The notes: generated by a model not told the origin, from the sequence alone. Positions 48,906 through 59,358 are shown, counted from the first letter of the stretch. The stretch is DNA of 64,000 bases from Lamellibrachia columna (GCA_963662155.1 OY759267.1:32406976-32470975), one strand, 5' to 3'. Program-made: numbers and translations.

Positions 48906-50302
48906 GCACAGCATGGCACCCCAACCTAGTCTCATGTCTCGGCTCGCACACGTGGCACAGCATGGCAACCCAACCTAGTCTCATGTCTCAGCTCGTACAC
49001 GTGGCACAGCATGGCAACCCAACCTAGTCTCATGTCTCAGCTCGCACACGTGGCACAGCATGGCAACCCAACCTAGTCTCATGTCTCAGCTCGTACACGT
49101 GACACAGCATGGCAACCCAACCTAGTCTCATGTCTCAGCTCGTACACGTGGCACAGCATGGCAACCCAACCTAGTCTCATGTCTCAGCTCGTACACGTGG
49201 CACAGCATGGCAGCCCAACCTAGTCTCATGTCTCAGATCGTACACGTGGCACAGCATGGCAACCCAACCTAGTCTCATGTCTCAGCTCGTTCACGTGGCA
49301 CAGCATGGCAACCCAACCTAGTCTCATGTCTCAGCTCGTACACGTGGCACAGCATGGCAACCCAACCTAGTCTCATGTCTCAGCTCGTACACGTGGCACA
49401 GCATGGCAACCCAACCTAGTCTCATGTCTCAGCTCGTTCACGTGGCACCGCATGGCAACCCAACCTAGTCTCACGTCTCAGCTCGCACACGTGGCACAGC
49501 ATGGCAACCCAACCTAGTCTCATGTCTCAGCTCGTTCACGTGGCACAGCATGGCAACCCAACCTAGTCTCATGTCTCAGCTCGTACACGTGGCACAGCAT
49601 GGCAACCCAACCTAGTCTCATGTCTCAGCTCGTACACGTGGCACAGCATGGCAACCCAACCTAGTCTCATGTCTCAGCTCATACACGTGGCACAGCATGG
49701 CAACCCAACCTAGTCTCATGTCTCAGCTCGTACACGTGGCACATCATGGCAACCCAACCTTGTCTCATGTCTCAGCTCGTACACGTGGCACAGCATGGCA
49801 ACCCAACCTAGTCTCATGTCTCAGCTCGTACACGTGGCACAGCATGGCACCCCAACCTAGTCTCATGTCTCAGCTCGTACACGTGGCACAGCATGGCAGC
49901 CCAACCTAGTCTCATGTCTCAGATCGTTCACATGGCACAGCATGGCAACCCAACCTAGTCTCATTTCTCAGCTCGTACACGTGGCACAGCATGACAACCC
50001 AACCCAGTCTCACGTCTCAGCTCGCACACGTGGCACAGCATGGCAACCCAACCTAGTCTCATGTCTCAGCTCGTTCACGTGGCACAGCATGGCAACCCAA
50101 CCTAGTCTCATATCTCGGCTCGTTCACGTGGCACAGCATGGCAACCCAACCTAGTCTCATGTCTCAGCTCGTACACGTGGCACAGCATGGCAACCCAACC
50201 TAGTCTCATGTCTCGGCTCGTACACGTGGCACAGCATGGTAGCCGAACCTAGTCTCATGTCTCAGCTCGTACACGTGGCACAGCATGGCAACCCAACCTT
50301 GC
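48888..50302. repeat. Minisatellite, 49 bp unit, about 28 copies
   Basis: The unit reads GTCTCATGTCTCAGCTCGTA, CACGTGGCACAGCATGGCAA, CCCAACCTA. Copies differ at few positions (GTACACG/GTTCACG/GCACACG variants). Its first part, inverted, is the YELRHE segment of the neighbouring hAT transposase, so the array grew out of coding sequence. 49 is not a multiple of three, so expansion must have followed, or caused, inactivation. Confidence 0.95.
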
Positions 50303-50739
50303 CAGGGCACTTTGGTTTAGTGCAGGAATTGTTAATATTGCACATTCCTCTCGGACGGAAGGTGTTGGAACTGCCAGTGATTTAACGAGTGATGATGAGT
50401 GTTATTCAAAACAACACAGTATCACTCAAACACAAAAAGATAGAACATTCATGTCTGCATGTTGGCAAAAGTGAATTAATTAAAGTTTAAAGGATGTGAG
50501 AAATGTTTGATATGTTCATCACGTGGAAATGGTATTACCGAGTTGCATTATGTGATATGCTTTGCCTAGACGTCTCGTCTAGAATTTAGTCTAGACAAGA
50601 CGTACTATTTTTTATTTTACATATCAATATTGCGGCGCGCGGGCCGCGTTATGCATAATCTCGCTATCAGTCCACGGGCCGCATAAAATAGCTCTGCGGG
50701 CCGCAGTTGGCCCGCAGGTTGCCGACCCCTGGTCTAGGT

Positions 50740-51150
50740 CTTCCCTCCAAACATTGCCCACCTGAATGACCTGCCCACTGCCAAGTGCCCACTAGGCCAC
50801 TAGTACCCAACCCAGTTGGTAATTGGTATATCTCCCCAGTCCTAATCCATTCACACTTGTACTAATTCACACATGTCTGAACCTGTCTGTCTGAGGCTAG
50901 TGACTGCAGGCCTGCTGGAAATGCCACTGGGTGTCAGTGCCAGTGGGTGACATTTAATTGAAATATCATATTAAATTATGTTAACTTAGTTGACCTAATT
51001 CAGTTAACAATATAAATTGGGGTTATGGCTTGCATATGAGTTAAATCAGGGTTAGATAAACAAATCTCCTACCCTAACCATGAGCCACATTAAAGCCAAA
51101 TATAACAAATGTTATCATATTTAATAGTAATGACACTAAGAAGTTTTTCT
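50740..51150. other. No gene recognised
   Basis: Flank of the hAT element, with a CTGCCCACTGCCAAGTGCCC-type short repetitive stretch near 50770. No coding signal. Confidence 0.5.
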
Positions 51151-51163
51151 TTATTTTTCCTCA

Positions 51164-51289
51164 GGATATTCGTAAGTTTGAAGAAGTTGGTGGTGCTGGA
51201 TTTTTAGAACTCATCCAGCACACTATGGACCTTTACCATAAGAGTATTACTCCACTAAGAGCTAAGGATATTATGCCCCATCCTATATA
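51164..51289 (+). other. Exon-like open stretch truncated by (TA)n
   Basis: TTTTTCCTCAG, a good acceptor, is followed by an open frame starting DIRKFEEVGGAGFLELIQHT and continuing MDLYHKSITPLRAKDIMPHP. The (TA)n tract then follows at 51283-51361. The composition is protein-like, but I do not recognise the family. It may be a host exon cut by the satellite or a transposon piece. The sequence right of the TA tract (51362-51500) contains a duplicated AATACAGTGGTTGAATAAGA, repeated at 51470. Confidence 0.4.

Positions 51290-51361
<72 letters not shown>
51283..51361. repeat. (TA)n tract
   Basis: TA units for almost 80 bp with one TT interruption near the start. A short TA tract recurs at 51496-51512. 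Confidence 0.97.
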
Positions 51362-51363
<2 letters not shown>

Positions 51364-51604
51364 GCAATACAGTGGTTGAATAAGAAAGCATGGTCCAGCA
51401 CCATTCAGTTGAAGTTCACTTCCATGTGCCATCATGTTAACAGGTTGGACTGTTATAGCAACATAACAATACAGTGGTTGAATAAGAAAGCATAATATAT
51501 ATATATATATATGTTTTTTTATTTAATAAAACAATAAGTCTGTTTTACAGTTTATTTGTTTTTCTTCTTTGTTATAAGATTATAGGTTTATCTTCTCTAA
51601 ACTT

Positions 51605-51805
51605 AGCGGGCCGCGGGCAGTGGGCTTACCCATCTTTGGCCCGCAGCTATGGGCCAGGCCTGGGCCTGAAACTTGAGGGCCGGCCCGGGTCTAAATTCTA
51701 CTTTGCGGGCCTGGGCTGGGCTTGAAAATTTTTTGCGGGCCTGGACTCTAATAACTGCTAATTGCGGGCCGGACTTAGGATCAAATTCTAGGCCGGTGTA
51801 GGGCA
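51605..51805. mobile_element. GCGGGCC-rich element end
   Basis: Many GCGGGCC/GGCCCG words in an otherwise AT-rich region (GGGCCTGGGCTGGGCTTG, GCGGGCCGGACTTAG). This resembles the GC-rich ends of hAT-type elements such as the one ending at 50731, but no terminal duplication was found. Confidence 0.4.
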
Positions 51806-51825
51806 CTAGTGCGCACATCTCTCTT

Positions 51826-52130
51826 CACTCCCTCATTCTCCTCTCTCTTCCATCTCTCCCCCACACTCTTCATCTCTCCCCTCTTACTCCTCGTCCCCCA
51901 TCCTCTCGCTCCCTCTCTGCCTCCATCTTTCTATCTCACTCTCCCTCTCATGTCTCTATCTCTCCTTCTCTTTCTCTTTCCCCCATCGCTCTGTCTCTCC
52001 ACACTCTCCCATCCCTCTCACTTTCTCTCGCTCTATCCCTCCCTCCCTCTCTCCTCTTCCTCACCCCTCTCTCTCTCCTTCTCTTTTTCCCCTCTCTCTC
52101 CCTGTCTCTCATCTTCTCTTAATATCTTTC
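51826..52130. repeat. Polypyrimidine (CT-rich) tract
   Basis: 300 bp made almost only of C and T (CTCCCTCT-like words). It gives an open plus frame with a Ser/Leu/Pro-rich translation, not regarded as a gene. Confidence 0.9.
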
Positions 52131-52199
52131 TCCATGCTCTTCTATCTCCTATAATACTATGTCACAGAAATTTGTTTAAGGAATTTACCTGAAATATAC

Positions 52200-53040
52200 A
52201 ACTTTCTAAATAGATTCCCACTGTAGTGCCCCACTGGGAGAAACCCTGGGCTGATTTCTGACAAAGAAAATACACTTCTTGTTTCTTCTTCAATATCATA
52301 AGCCTTTAAAAGAATCTTACTGTACCCTTTTGATCAACGAGAAGACGAGTGATTCACTGGGTGTAAAATTGGCAATGTAGGTTATGTCAATTATTCTTTT
52401 AACTCTGTAATCTCATTTATAAATGTTGCGTGGTGAACAAAGAAAACACATCACGTTGCAAGCTTTCTGCACAGCCCATAATTTTAATATGTATGTTTGT
52501 GGGTATGCATGTATAGCTTCATACAATATAATGTACGTGCATGCGAGCACACTCATATCCTGTATCACTGTAAGATGGATAACATAGTTAATCATTGAAT
52601 GGATAATAAAGTGTATGATCAATTTGATAATAAAATTGATGATGAAATTGATTATCAAAATGATGAACATTGGAAGAATGATGACCTGGCTGACCAAATG
52701 ATCTACCAATTCCCAAACATCATTCGTTACAATTGTAATTGTCATGTTGATTAACGCGATGGATTCACAATGTGTTGCGACTAGGTGACCAGCCTCACTA
52801 CCACTCCATGTTATCAAATGGAGACCTAACAATAGAAGTGTTTTGGTCGTTCACTCCACACAGACTTAAGTGTGGACAGTGCTGGGCGGTTCAATATATC
52901 GCTCAATTGGCAACGTGTAAAGTGAACCAGGTACACGCAATTTGTACAATCGCCAAATTCAGGCTTTAGACGGACTAATAGGCCAACGGCGGCTGCAGTT
53001 GATTTCAGACTGAAGCGAGACTATTTGCCCCACATGACCT
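52200..53040. other. No gene recognised
   Basis: Contains a GATGATAAAATTGAT-type low-complexity patch near 52600-52680. No recognised domain or splice-bounded exon. Confidence 0.4.
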
Positions 53041-53054
53041 GTGCACAGTCCGCT

Positions 53055-53310
53055 CAACTACGGACCAAAGACGGACTGATTAGCCAACTTTGGATAAGCA
53101 GTGAATGCGGACCAAAGACGGACTAATAGAGCAGTGTTGGTTGCAGTTACTATGGACACAAGATGGACTAGTAGATCACCATTGACCGCAGTGAATGCGG
53201 ACCAAAGACAGACTAATAGACCGCAGTGAATGAGGACCAAAGACAGACTAGTAGATCACCGATGACCACAGTGAATGCGGACCAAAGATGGACTAGTAGA
53301 TGAGTGTTGG
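53055..53310. repeat. Degenerate minisatellite, about 5 copies
   Basis: Units of roughly 45-55 bp around GCGGACCAAAGACGGACTAA, with GTAGATCACC or GTGTTGG ends. It lies just downstream (minus-strand sense) of the serpin C-terminal exon. Confidence 0.8.
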
Positions 53311-53497
53311 CCTTAGTATTCTGCCGATCTGCAAGATGGCGCCCGTCTGTTCGCTGATGATGAAAAACATAAACGGGTAGTCGATGCAGAACATCTCATG
53401 CGCTCCTTCTGTCGTCTGGCAAGCCGATGACTTCAGTCCCTCGTCAAACTCAAGAGACACGTGAAGACAGGTCACCCGAACAGGCTGTACGTGCCGT
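53294..53497 (-). CDS. Serpin-like gene, C-terminal exon S4
   Basis: TTTTGCAG precedes the exon on the minus strand. It joins S3 in phase (two bases plus one) and reads RRHVQPVRVTCLHVSLEFDE, GLKSSACQTTEGAHEMFCID, YPFMFFIISEQTGAILQIGR and ILRP before a stop. F-x-x-D-x-PF-x-FF-I-x-x-x-x-x-G-x-I-L-x-x-GR is the serpin C-terminal signature. Serpins are serine or cysteine protease inhibitors that trap the protease by inserting a reactive loop. Here the hinge (EGTEAAA in inhibitors) is EGLKSSA and the loop is unusually short, so an inhibitory function is doubtful (inference). The final residues before the stop are uncertain, because a downstream splice site is not excluded. Confidence 0.75.
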
Positions 53498-53572
53498 CTG
53501 CAAAATCACAAAATACAGGTTACTGGATACCGCGTTATATAAGTACTGGATACCACGCTATATATATATACT

Positions 53573-53575
<3 letters not shown>

Positions 53576-53650
<75 letters not shown>
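53576..53650. repeat. (TA)n tract
   Basis: About 37 TA units. They cut into the CR1 endonuclease relic that follows. The left flank has a duplicated ACTGGATACC (53521 and 53544). Confidence 0.97.
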
Positions 53651-53654
<4 letters not shown>

Positions 53655-53960
53655 TATTACTCCTATTGTTAATGTTGAGTTCTTGGTAACTATGTTACAC
53701 CAAATTGCTTCCTCATAATCTGTTTCACTTTTCAGTGTTAGATTCTTTAATATATACAATTACTCCACCTCCCCTTCTCTCGTGCCTGTCCTTCCTAAAC
53801 ATTACATAACCTGTCAGTGCTAACTAAGCACCTACTATATTTTTATTTGCCCATAATTCTGTGGTACCTATTACATGAAGGTCAATATCTGCTACCATTA
53901 TGTCTAACTCACTTTTTTATTTACTATGTTCCTGACATTTAAACACACACATTTAAGTTA
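53650..53960 (-). mobile_element. CR1-like LINE, endonuclease relic
   Basis: On the minus strand, with breaks, it reads DLHVIGTTELWANK, RREGEVIVYI-like sequence and SETDYEEAIWCNIVTKNSTL then TIG. This is the start of the CR1 endonuclease domain, matching the AICCKIVSGNSKLTIGLVYR segment of copy A. It is truncated by the TA tract on its 3' side. Confidence 0.7.
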
Positions 53961-54394
53961 ATTTTCCGAAATTATTGGTGAACATTTCTTTAGATGTGTA
54001 TTTGTGCTCCTTTGTACAGTAGAGGAACTTTAAGCAGCAAAGAAATGTTACATTAACAAAAGGTATGCAATGTATACATGTCATGATACGCATGGAAAAT
54101 AAAACTGCATTTACAGGTTTATATCAGCCATATTACGTGCTAAAATAGATTGTAAACGACATGTTTCTAGCAGCCATAATAAATGCCAAAAGAAAACAAA
54201 TGTACATAATTTATTATCCCTTTACATATTTACATCAACGTAAAACATTACCAGTACACCTGCCCTGCAGTATGGAGTGCTCTGCCAACAAACATCTCAT
54301 CAGAAGTGTCTCTTGAATGGATCAAGGCAGTTTTAAAGACTCAACTTTGTATTATGGCGTATACTGAAAGTACTGCAGCGAAATTTTAGCCTTA

Positions 54395-55683
54395 TTCAAC
54401 AAGATTGCCATCCCAAACAGCAAGTTCCAGATGGCAAATGAATAAGGAAGCCATTGGCTTATCGAGAGTCCAACAATTTTATCATCTATGTGTAGCCCGC
54501 CCTTATCAGATATCTGTCAATTCTATTTTTAAACATATATTCACACTACTAGTATTAACACAATCATTTGGCATTTTGTTCCATTCATTTATCACCTCTG
54601 TGAGAAAGAGTACTTTCTCATGTCCAATCTACACTGTTCCTTAACTAATGCTGCTTTGTGTCCTCTGGTTCTACTGCCTTCTTTAAGTTCGAAGAACATA
54701 TTTTTTTTATCAACATCCTCATAACCATTCACTATTTTAAACACTTCTATTTGGTCTCCTCTTAGTCGCCTGGTCTCTAGTGCTGTCAAACCACATTGTA
54801 ATAAGTGGCTTTCGTAACTAAGGTCTCTCAATTCTGGAATAATTTTAGTTGCTCTCCGTTGTATTCTTTCTAGCTTGTCTATGTCCTTTTTACGATATGG
54901 CTTCCATGCTTGAATACAATATTCCAAATGTGGTCTAACTATTGCTTTGAACAGGAATAAAATTAGCTGTTTCTCCTTATACATGATAGTTCTCCTAATT
55001 AGCCCTAGAACTTGATTTCCTTTCAAAGCAGCAATCCGACATTGCTCTGAAACTTTCATGTCAGCACTAAATGTTACTCCTAAGGCCTTTTCTTGTGTGG
55101 TTCCATGTGTATGCATTTACACTTCCCAAAATTTAATAACATTAGCCATTTTTCTGACCATTTAACTAATTTATCTAGATCATTCTGTAAACTTTATTTA
55201 TCTGTAACATTAGTAACCTTTCTGAATACTTTTGTGTCATCTGCAGATTTAAGTATTTTGCTAGATATGTCATCTTCCAAATCATTTATATATATTAAAA
55301 ACAATATAGGTCCTAATACTGATCCCTGTGGTACCCCTCTCAGAACAGAATCCCAGTTTGAAATCTCACCACCTACTATTACTCTGTCTTTTGTGTGTAA
55401 GCCACTCTACTATCCAGTTGATTATATCATTGCCTATACCATGGGCTTTTAGTTTAAGTAACAGTCGTTGATGTGGCACTTTATTGAAAGCTTTCTGAAA
55501 ATCTAAGTAGATAACATCCACTGGTAACCCGTCATCTACCCACTTTGTAATTTCTTCAAAAAAACATCAGAAATTGGTTAGACATAACTTTGCTTTCAGG
55601 AACCTGTGTTGAGATGTATTTATTAATTTATGGTGTCTAATTAATGTTTCGAGTCTTAATTTATGTTTAAATTGTTTTAACAA

Positions 55684-55690
<7 letters not shown>
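54395..55690 (-). mobile_element. CR1-like LINE, copy E, in the serpin intron
   Basis: From right to left on the minus strand: remnants of INTSQHRFLKAK, VYLDFQKAFNKVPHQ, GVPQGSVLGPI, LEDDISSKILKSADDTKVF, then 55116-54592 (KALGVTFSADMKVSEQCRIA, AIVRPHLEYCIQAWKPYRKK, LRGDQIEVFKIVNGYEDVDK) and the shared 3' untranslated region ending in a TTGAATAAGG-like tail at about 54395. In the metal-binding motif, FADD reads SADD. Frameshifts occur near 54590 and 55110. The 5' side ends at the TA-tract hairpin at 55668-55789. Confidence 0.88.
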
Positions 55691-55774
<84 letters not shown>

Positions 55775-55789
55775 TGTTAAAACAATTTA
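55668..55789. repeat. Inverted repeat around (TA)n
   Basis: TAAATTGTTTTAACAAACT and its exact inverse AGTTTGTTAAAACAATTTA flank about 80 bp of TA repeats. Similarity of the arms continues outward (AAACATAAATTAAGA). The left arm is CR1 copy E sequence. Confidence 0.9.
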
Positions 55790-56189
55790 GTTTGGCCTTA
55801 AACATAAATTAAGATAGAAAAAGATATCAATAAATTAGGCTAAAATGTTGCTGCAGTAATTTCAGTATACGCCATAATATACACACACATAATACTTATA
55901 TATACATACATATAATATATACACATACATATATTAACTTTTTTATACTTATTCCAATTTATTTTATAGATTAATTAACTTGTCTTAGCTGATGGATAGC
56001 GATTTATCTGAATTAACATTTATCTTAACATTTAAACTAACTATCTTTAATCTACTGATGTTTATACAGTCGTACTATCTTAATTTATTTATTCTTATTT
56101 AAAATTTATATATATTATATATATATATATATATTAACGTCTTTGTTTATACTTATTCTAATTTATTTTGTGGATAAATTAACTTGTTT

Positions 56190-56332
56190 TATACAGTTGT
56201 ATTATCTTAATTAATTTATTCTTATTTAAAAATTGCTTATTTGGCACTATATATGCATTAGATTTATGTACAGAGCTGAGAAACTTTTTAGATATGGCGC
56301 TATATAAAATAAATATTATTTTTATTATTACC
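56190..56332 (+). mobile_element. SINE-like 3' end abutting serpin exon S3
   Basis: GATATGGCGCTATATAAAAT is followed by AAATATTATTTTTATTATTA, the GCGCTATATAAATA...(ATT)n signature of SINE 3' ends. The preceding CTTATTTGGCACTATATATG is shared in part with 48380-48400. The tail touches the exon and forms its splice donor on the minus strand. Confidence 0.5.
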
Positions 56333-56438
56333 TTGATGTATGAGGAAGCCAGCAGTTGGAGCCACATGTCTCAATGATAGTTGTCGGTAGGACATCCATG
56401 ATTCGTCTGTGGGACTTCTTTGCCATCCAACGGTTAAT
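56332..56438 (-). CDS. Serpin-like gene, exon S3 (helix F region)
   Basis: With the acceptor TTCTAGAG, the exon begins in the phase left by S2 and reads INRWMAKKSHRRIMDVLPTT then IIETCGSNCWLPHTSR. INxWVxxxTxxKIxDLLP is the conserved serpin helix F segment, here with Met for Val and Ser for Thr. The donor GTAATAATA is formed by the inverted (ATT)n tail of a SINE-like element lying directly downstream, so the natural exon end may have been replaced. The expected VNAIYFKGxW segment does not follow. Confidence 0.65.
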
Positions 56439-56510
56439 CTCTAGAATATAACAGAACATTGGAAATATTACCCCGAAAATGATCTGAATATTATTGGCCT
56501 AGTGTGCCTA

Positions 56511-56650
56511 GAGTGGCCTCACGTGCCTAGAGTGGCTTTGTGTGCCTAGGGTGGCCTTGTGTGCCTAGAGGGGGCTTGTGTGCCCTCATGCGCCTATAGT
56601 GGCCTTGTGTGCCTAGAGTGGCCTCGTGTGCCTAGAGTGGCTTTTTGTGC
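56511..56650. repeat. Minisatellite, about 21 bp unit, 6-7 copies
   Basis: Unit GTGCCTAGAGTGGCCTTGTG with T/C variants. No coding signal. Confidence 0.85.
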
Positions 56651-56841
56651 AACAAATAGAATGCATTTTGTTTGTTTTTCAAAATTAGAAAGAAGAAGAG
56701 CATTTCCTCCAAAAAGCAAGACCAGGGGTAAAATGGTATTTCCTGCCTGAAAGCGATAATGTTGTAACCTATGAACGTGACATCAGAGCCCAAGCAGACG
56801 ATTACAGCCATTTTGAAATGCATAAGTCACTTTTGATTCAC

Positions 56842-56909
56842 CTGGAAGTCAACAGTGCCAAGGAGCTTTCTTTGCAGCGGTTCAGCGTGTTCCGGTAGTC
56901 TGAAGTCGC
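56842..56909 (-). CDS. Serpin-like gene, exon S2
   Basis: 68 nt between TTTGTGCAG and GTGAATC on the minus strand. With the single T left over from S1 it reads CDFRLPEHAEPLQRKLLGTV then DFQ. The VDFQ ending just before INRW of the next exon matches the serpin pattern a-x-x-vDFxn...IN-x-WV. A 45 bp inverted copy of this exon lies at 58083-58130. Confidence 0.6.
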
Positions 56910-57021
56910 CTGCACAAAGGTAAAAGAGTAGTTATGTCTGGCAAAACAAAAGTAACGATAACAACAATAATGATGATGTCAACAAAAAACTATGACGCTA
57001 GCAACAATATATATAATATAT

Positions 57022-57085
57022 ATGTACACATGTTGGTTAAGAATGGAACCAGTGGAATTGTTAATGTGCATGGATTGTGAACATC

Positions 57086-57133
<48 letters not shown>

Positions 57134-57197
57134 GATGTTCACAATCCATGCACATTAACAATTCCACTGGTTCCATTCTTAACCAACATGTGTACAT
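57022..57197. repeat. Perfect 176 bp palindrome with (TA)n centre
   Basis: Two 65 bp arms (57022-57086 and 57133-57197) are exact reverse complements, as far as checked over their whole length. The spacer is (TA)n, which is itself self-complementary. Arm start: ATGTACACATGTTGGTTAAG. It lies inside the serpin intron between S2 and S1. Confidence 0.95.
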
Positions 57198-57698
57198 GTC
57201 ATAAACAATGTTTATTGTACGACAGCAAATAATAAACTGACTACATACGCATTTGCTTAAATAAGACAACCCCATTCAGAAATTATAATTAAAAACAACA
57301 AAATATTTGAATGACCAACTTCGAATTCTACCAGTTTCAGATATTACTGCAATGACGTCATAAATATCGCAATGACATCACACACACGATCTGCAACCGT
57401 TCTTTTATTCTTAGCCGCTAGGTGGCGTATGTGTTGTGAATATTTTCTATAGGAACAGAGGGTAGGATCGCACTGTACAACTGATTTGCTGCAATGTGCT
57501 CTCAGAATGTAATCCATAATATTTTACACACACGCAGAATACCATATCAACAGCACAAATCAGAACGTTACTTAAACAGTGAGATCAGCATTCTCAGTGC
57601 AGGTAATACCATCAGTGTCGTCTGAGACAGAGAACCATGTAGACAGTACTGGTTTACCATCTTTCATGTTACATATGATTCATGAACAATCAACAGAT

Positions 57699-57912
57699 GA
57701 CTGAAAGATAAAGGCAGACAATGACTGATATACATCAACAGTTTAAACAAATGACTGAAATATAGAGGCAGGCAGTGACTGATATACATCAACAGTTTAA
57801 ACAAATGACTGAAATATAGAGTCAGACAATGACTGATATACATCAACAGTTAAAACAAATGACTGAAAGATAGAGGCAGACAATGACTGATATACATCAA
57901 TGGTTTAAACAA
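57699..57912. repeat. Minisatellite, 54 bp unit, 4 copies
   Basis: Unit GACTGAAATATAGAGGCAGA, CAATGACTGATATACATCAA, CAGTTTAAACAAAT. Copies differ by a few bases. Confidence 0.9.
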
Positions 57913-58082
57913 GTGATTTGGATGACCAGCAAATAACTATTAAATAAGCAAGATGAATATTAATTATCGTAGCTGCTAAATAAAAAATGCTATTCATCGA
58001 GGAAGTTATCTGCACTAAAATGACTGTTGTTGCCATCGTCATAGTAACTATTGCGTGTAACATAACTAATGTTTTACCTGCA

Positions 58083-58130
58083 GGCGACACCAGACTACCG
58101 GAACATGCTGAACAGCTGCAAAGTAATGCT
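58083..58130 (+). pseudogene. Inverted partial copy of serpin exon S2
   Basis: The plus strand here reads ACCTGCAG and then a 45 bp close match to the start of exon S2 (GACTACCGGAACATGCTGAA here, GACTACCGGAACACGCTGAA in S2), including the splice acceptor. S2 itself is on the minus strand at 56842-56909, so this is an inverted duplicate. It translates GDTRLPEHAEQLQ before diverging. Confidence 0.8.
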
Positions 58131-58262
58131 CCTATATATACGGTATGATACTCCCCACCATTAAGTACTTCGCCACTGTCACAACTTACATTACAAAGTA
58201 ATGCTCCTATATATATGATGATACTCCCCGCCACTAAGTACTTCGCCACTGCCACAACTTAC
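58122..58262. repeat. Direct duplication, about 72 bp, at the S1 donor
   Basis: AGTAATGCTCCTATATATAC through AAGTACTTCGCCACTG to CACAACTTACATT is present twice in a row (58122-58192 and 58195-58265). The minus-strand GTAAGTTG donor of exon S1 is therefore duplicated, the second copy lying inside the intron. Confidence 0.9.
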
Positions 58263-58410
58263 ATTTGATGTACAGATTCTGCATGTGTCGTCCACTGACC
58301 CGACAGATATCATCCCACGTCACTCCCTGGCACAGCATTCTGAGCCCCACACTAAGGCTGACTGGAGCAAAGACTACGTTTCCTGACCTCTTCCCGTCCT
58401 TAATGAACTC
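58263..58410 (-). CDS. Serpin-like gene, exon S1 (N-terminal core)
   Basis: 148 nt between TGTCTTTAG and GTAAGTTG on the minus strand, reading EFIKDGKRSGNVVFAPVSLS, VGLRMLCQGVTWDDICRVSG and RHMQNLYIK. GNVVFAPVSLSVGLRMLCQG corresponds to the universal serpin segment gNvffSPlSistALamlylGA, and the following WDDI to the TxxQI region. It leaves one base, which fits S2. Joined with S2-S4 the reading frame is continuous, but it gives only about 175 residues where a typical serpin has 370-400. Middle segments are missing or lie in exons I did not recognise. Confidence 0.75.
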
Positions 58411-58847
58411 CTAAAGACACAGAGAATGCAGACATGAAGGAACTGGACATCAGCTGATCACACAAACCTTTCTCTTAATGCAACCAAGAGATAAATGAGC
58501 TGATATGTTGTCTCCACTTGTAAAGGTTCAGACATCTCCTGAATACTCATGAAACTCCACGTCTTATTACTTGCCAAGTGTCGTATCAGTAAAACTCACG
58601 TAGCACTCACACTTAAATATAGTCAAGTCAATGTACATTATGTAGTTGAATAAGAAAACATTTTCGTACTGAATGATAATTATAACAATTAACCACATAA
58701 TTCATAGATTAAATAGAAATGACCATCGATAACAAGACTTTATATTATTTTGAATGATTATAACATAATTTATCTCAGTCCGTTTTTACCTAAATGTTGT
58801 TAGACACTGCTAGACATGACCCTTTGAACAATGTTATAAATAATCAT

Positions 58848-59030
58848 GAGGGGAGGGGAGAGGTGGGGGGAGGGGTTGGGGTGAGGAGGTGGAGAGGTAA
58901 GGGGAGGGGTGGGGGTGAGGAGGGGGAGAAGTGGAGTGTGGAGATAGACAGACAGGGAGGGGAGGGTAGGGGGTGAGGGAGACACAGAGAAAGACAGAGA
59001 GAAAGACACAGGCAGGGAGGAGGAGGTTAT
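58848..59030. repeat. G-rich polypurine tract
   Basis: Almost pure purine with many GGGG and GGGAGGGG runs, able in principle to form G-quadruplexes. The minus strand gives an artefactual Pro/Ser-rich open frame. Confidence 0.85.
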
Positions 59031-59140
59031 ATTCTGGTTCGTACATGCATACTCACACACATGTTCGCACGTACACAAACTAAGACTTAGAAGAGATCAA
59101 TCATGTGGTGCCACCTGGTACTGAGACATAATGGTTGATA

Positions 59141-59358
59141 GCTCACGACAGACGCAGGAGATGGGAGTGAGTCATGTATGGCGACCTGTCAGTTGACACC
59201 GTTCCATTGGTCGTTTCACCTGTCGCCTTGTCACCTGTTACTGCGGAGATGGTCACTTGGTCCTTTGACGATCCACCTCCCATGGTGGCGACATCTGTCG
59301 GATGGGCATGCATCGTTCTGGCAATGATGAAATGTTTTTGTTGTAGGTAGTTCTTTGA
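59141..59358 (-). other. Exon-like open stretch with stop, unassigned
   Basis: On the minus strand GGTTTCAG precedes an open frame reading SKNYLQQKHFIIARTMHAHP, TDVATMGGGSSKDQVTISAV and further Thr/Ser-rich residues to HSHLLRLS and a stop. It looks like a 3'-terminal exon of some protein (hydrophilic tail), but the family is not recognised. It may be unrelated to the serpin exons around it. Confidence 0.25.

Noticed and set aside
48888..50302. 49 bp array as a CRISPR array
   Set aside because: There are no spacers. Units are directly adjacent and the unit is hAT transposase coding sequence. The host is an animal.
51809..52192. Ser/Leu/Pro-rich 127-codon open frame
   Set aside because: It is the translation of a polypyrimidine tract without any domain or start context.
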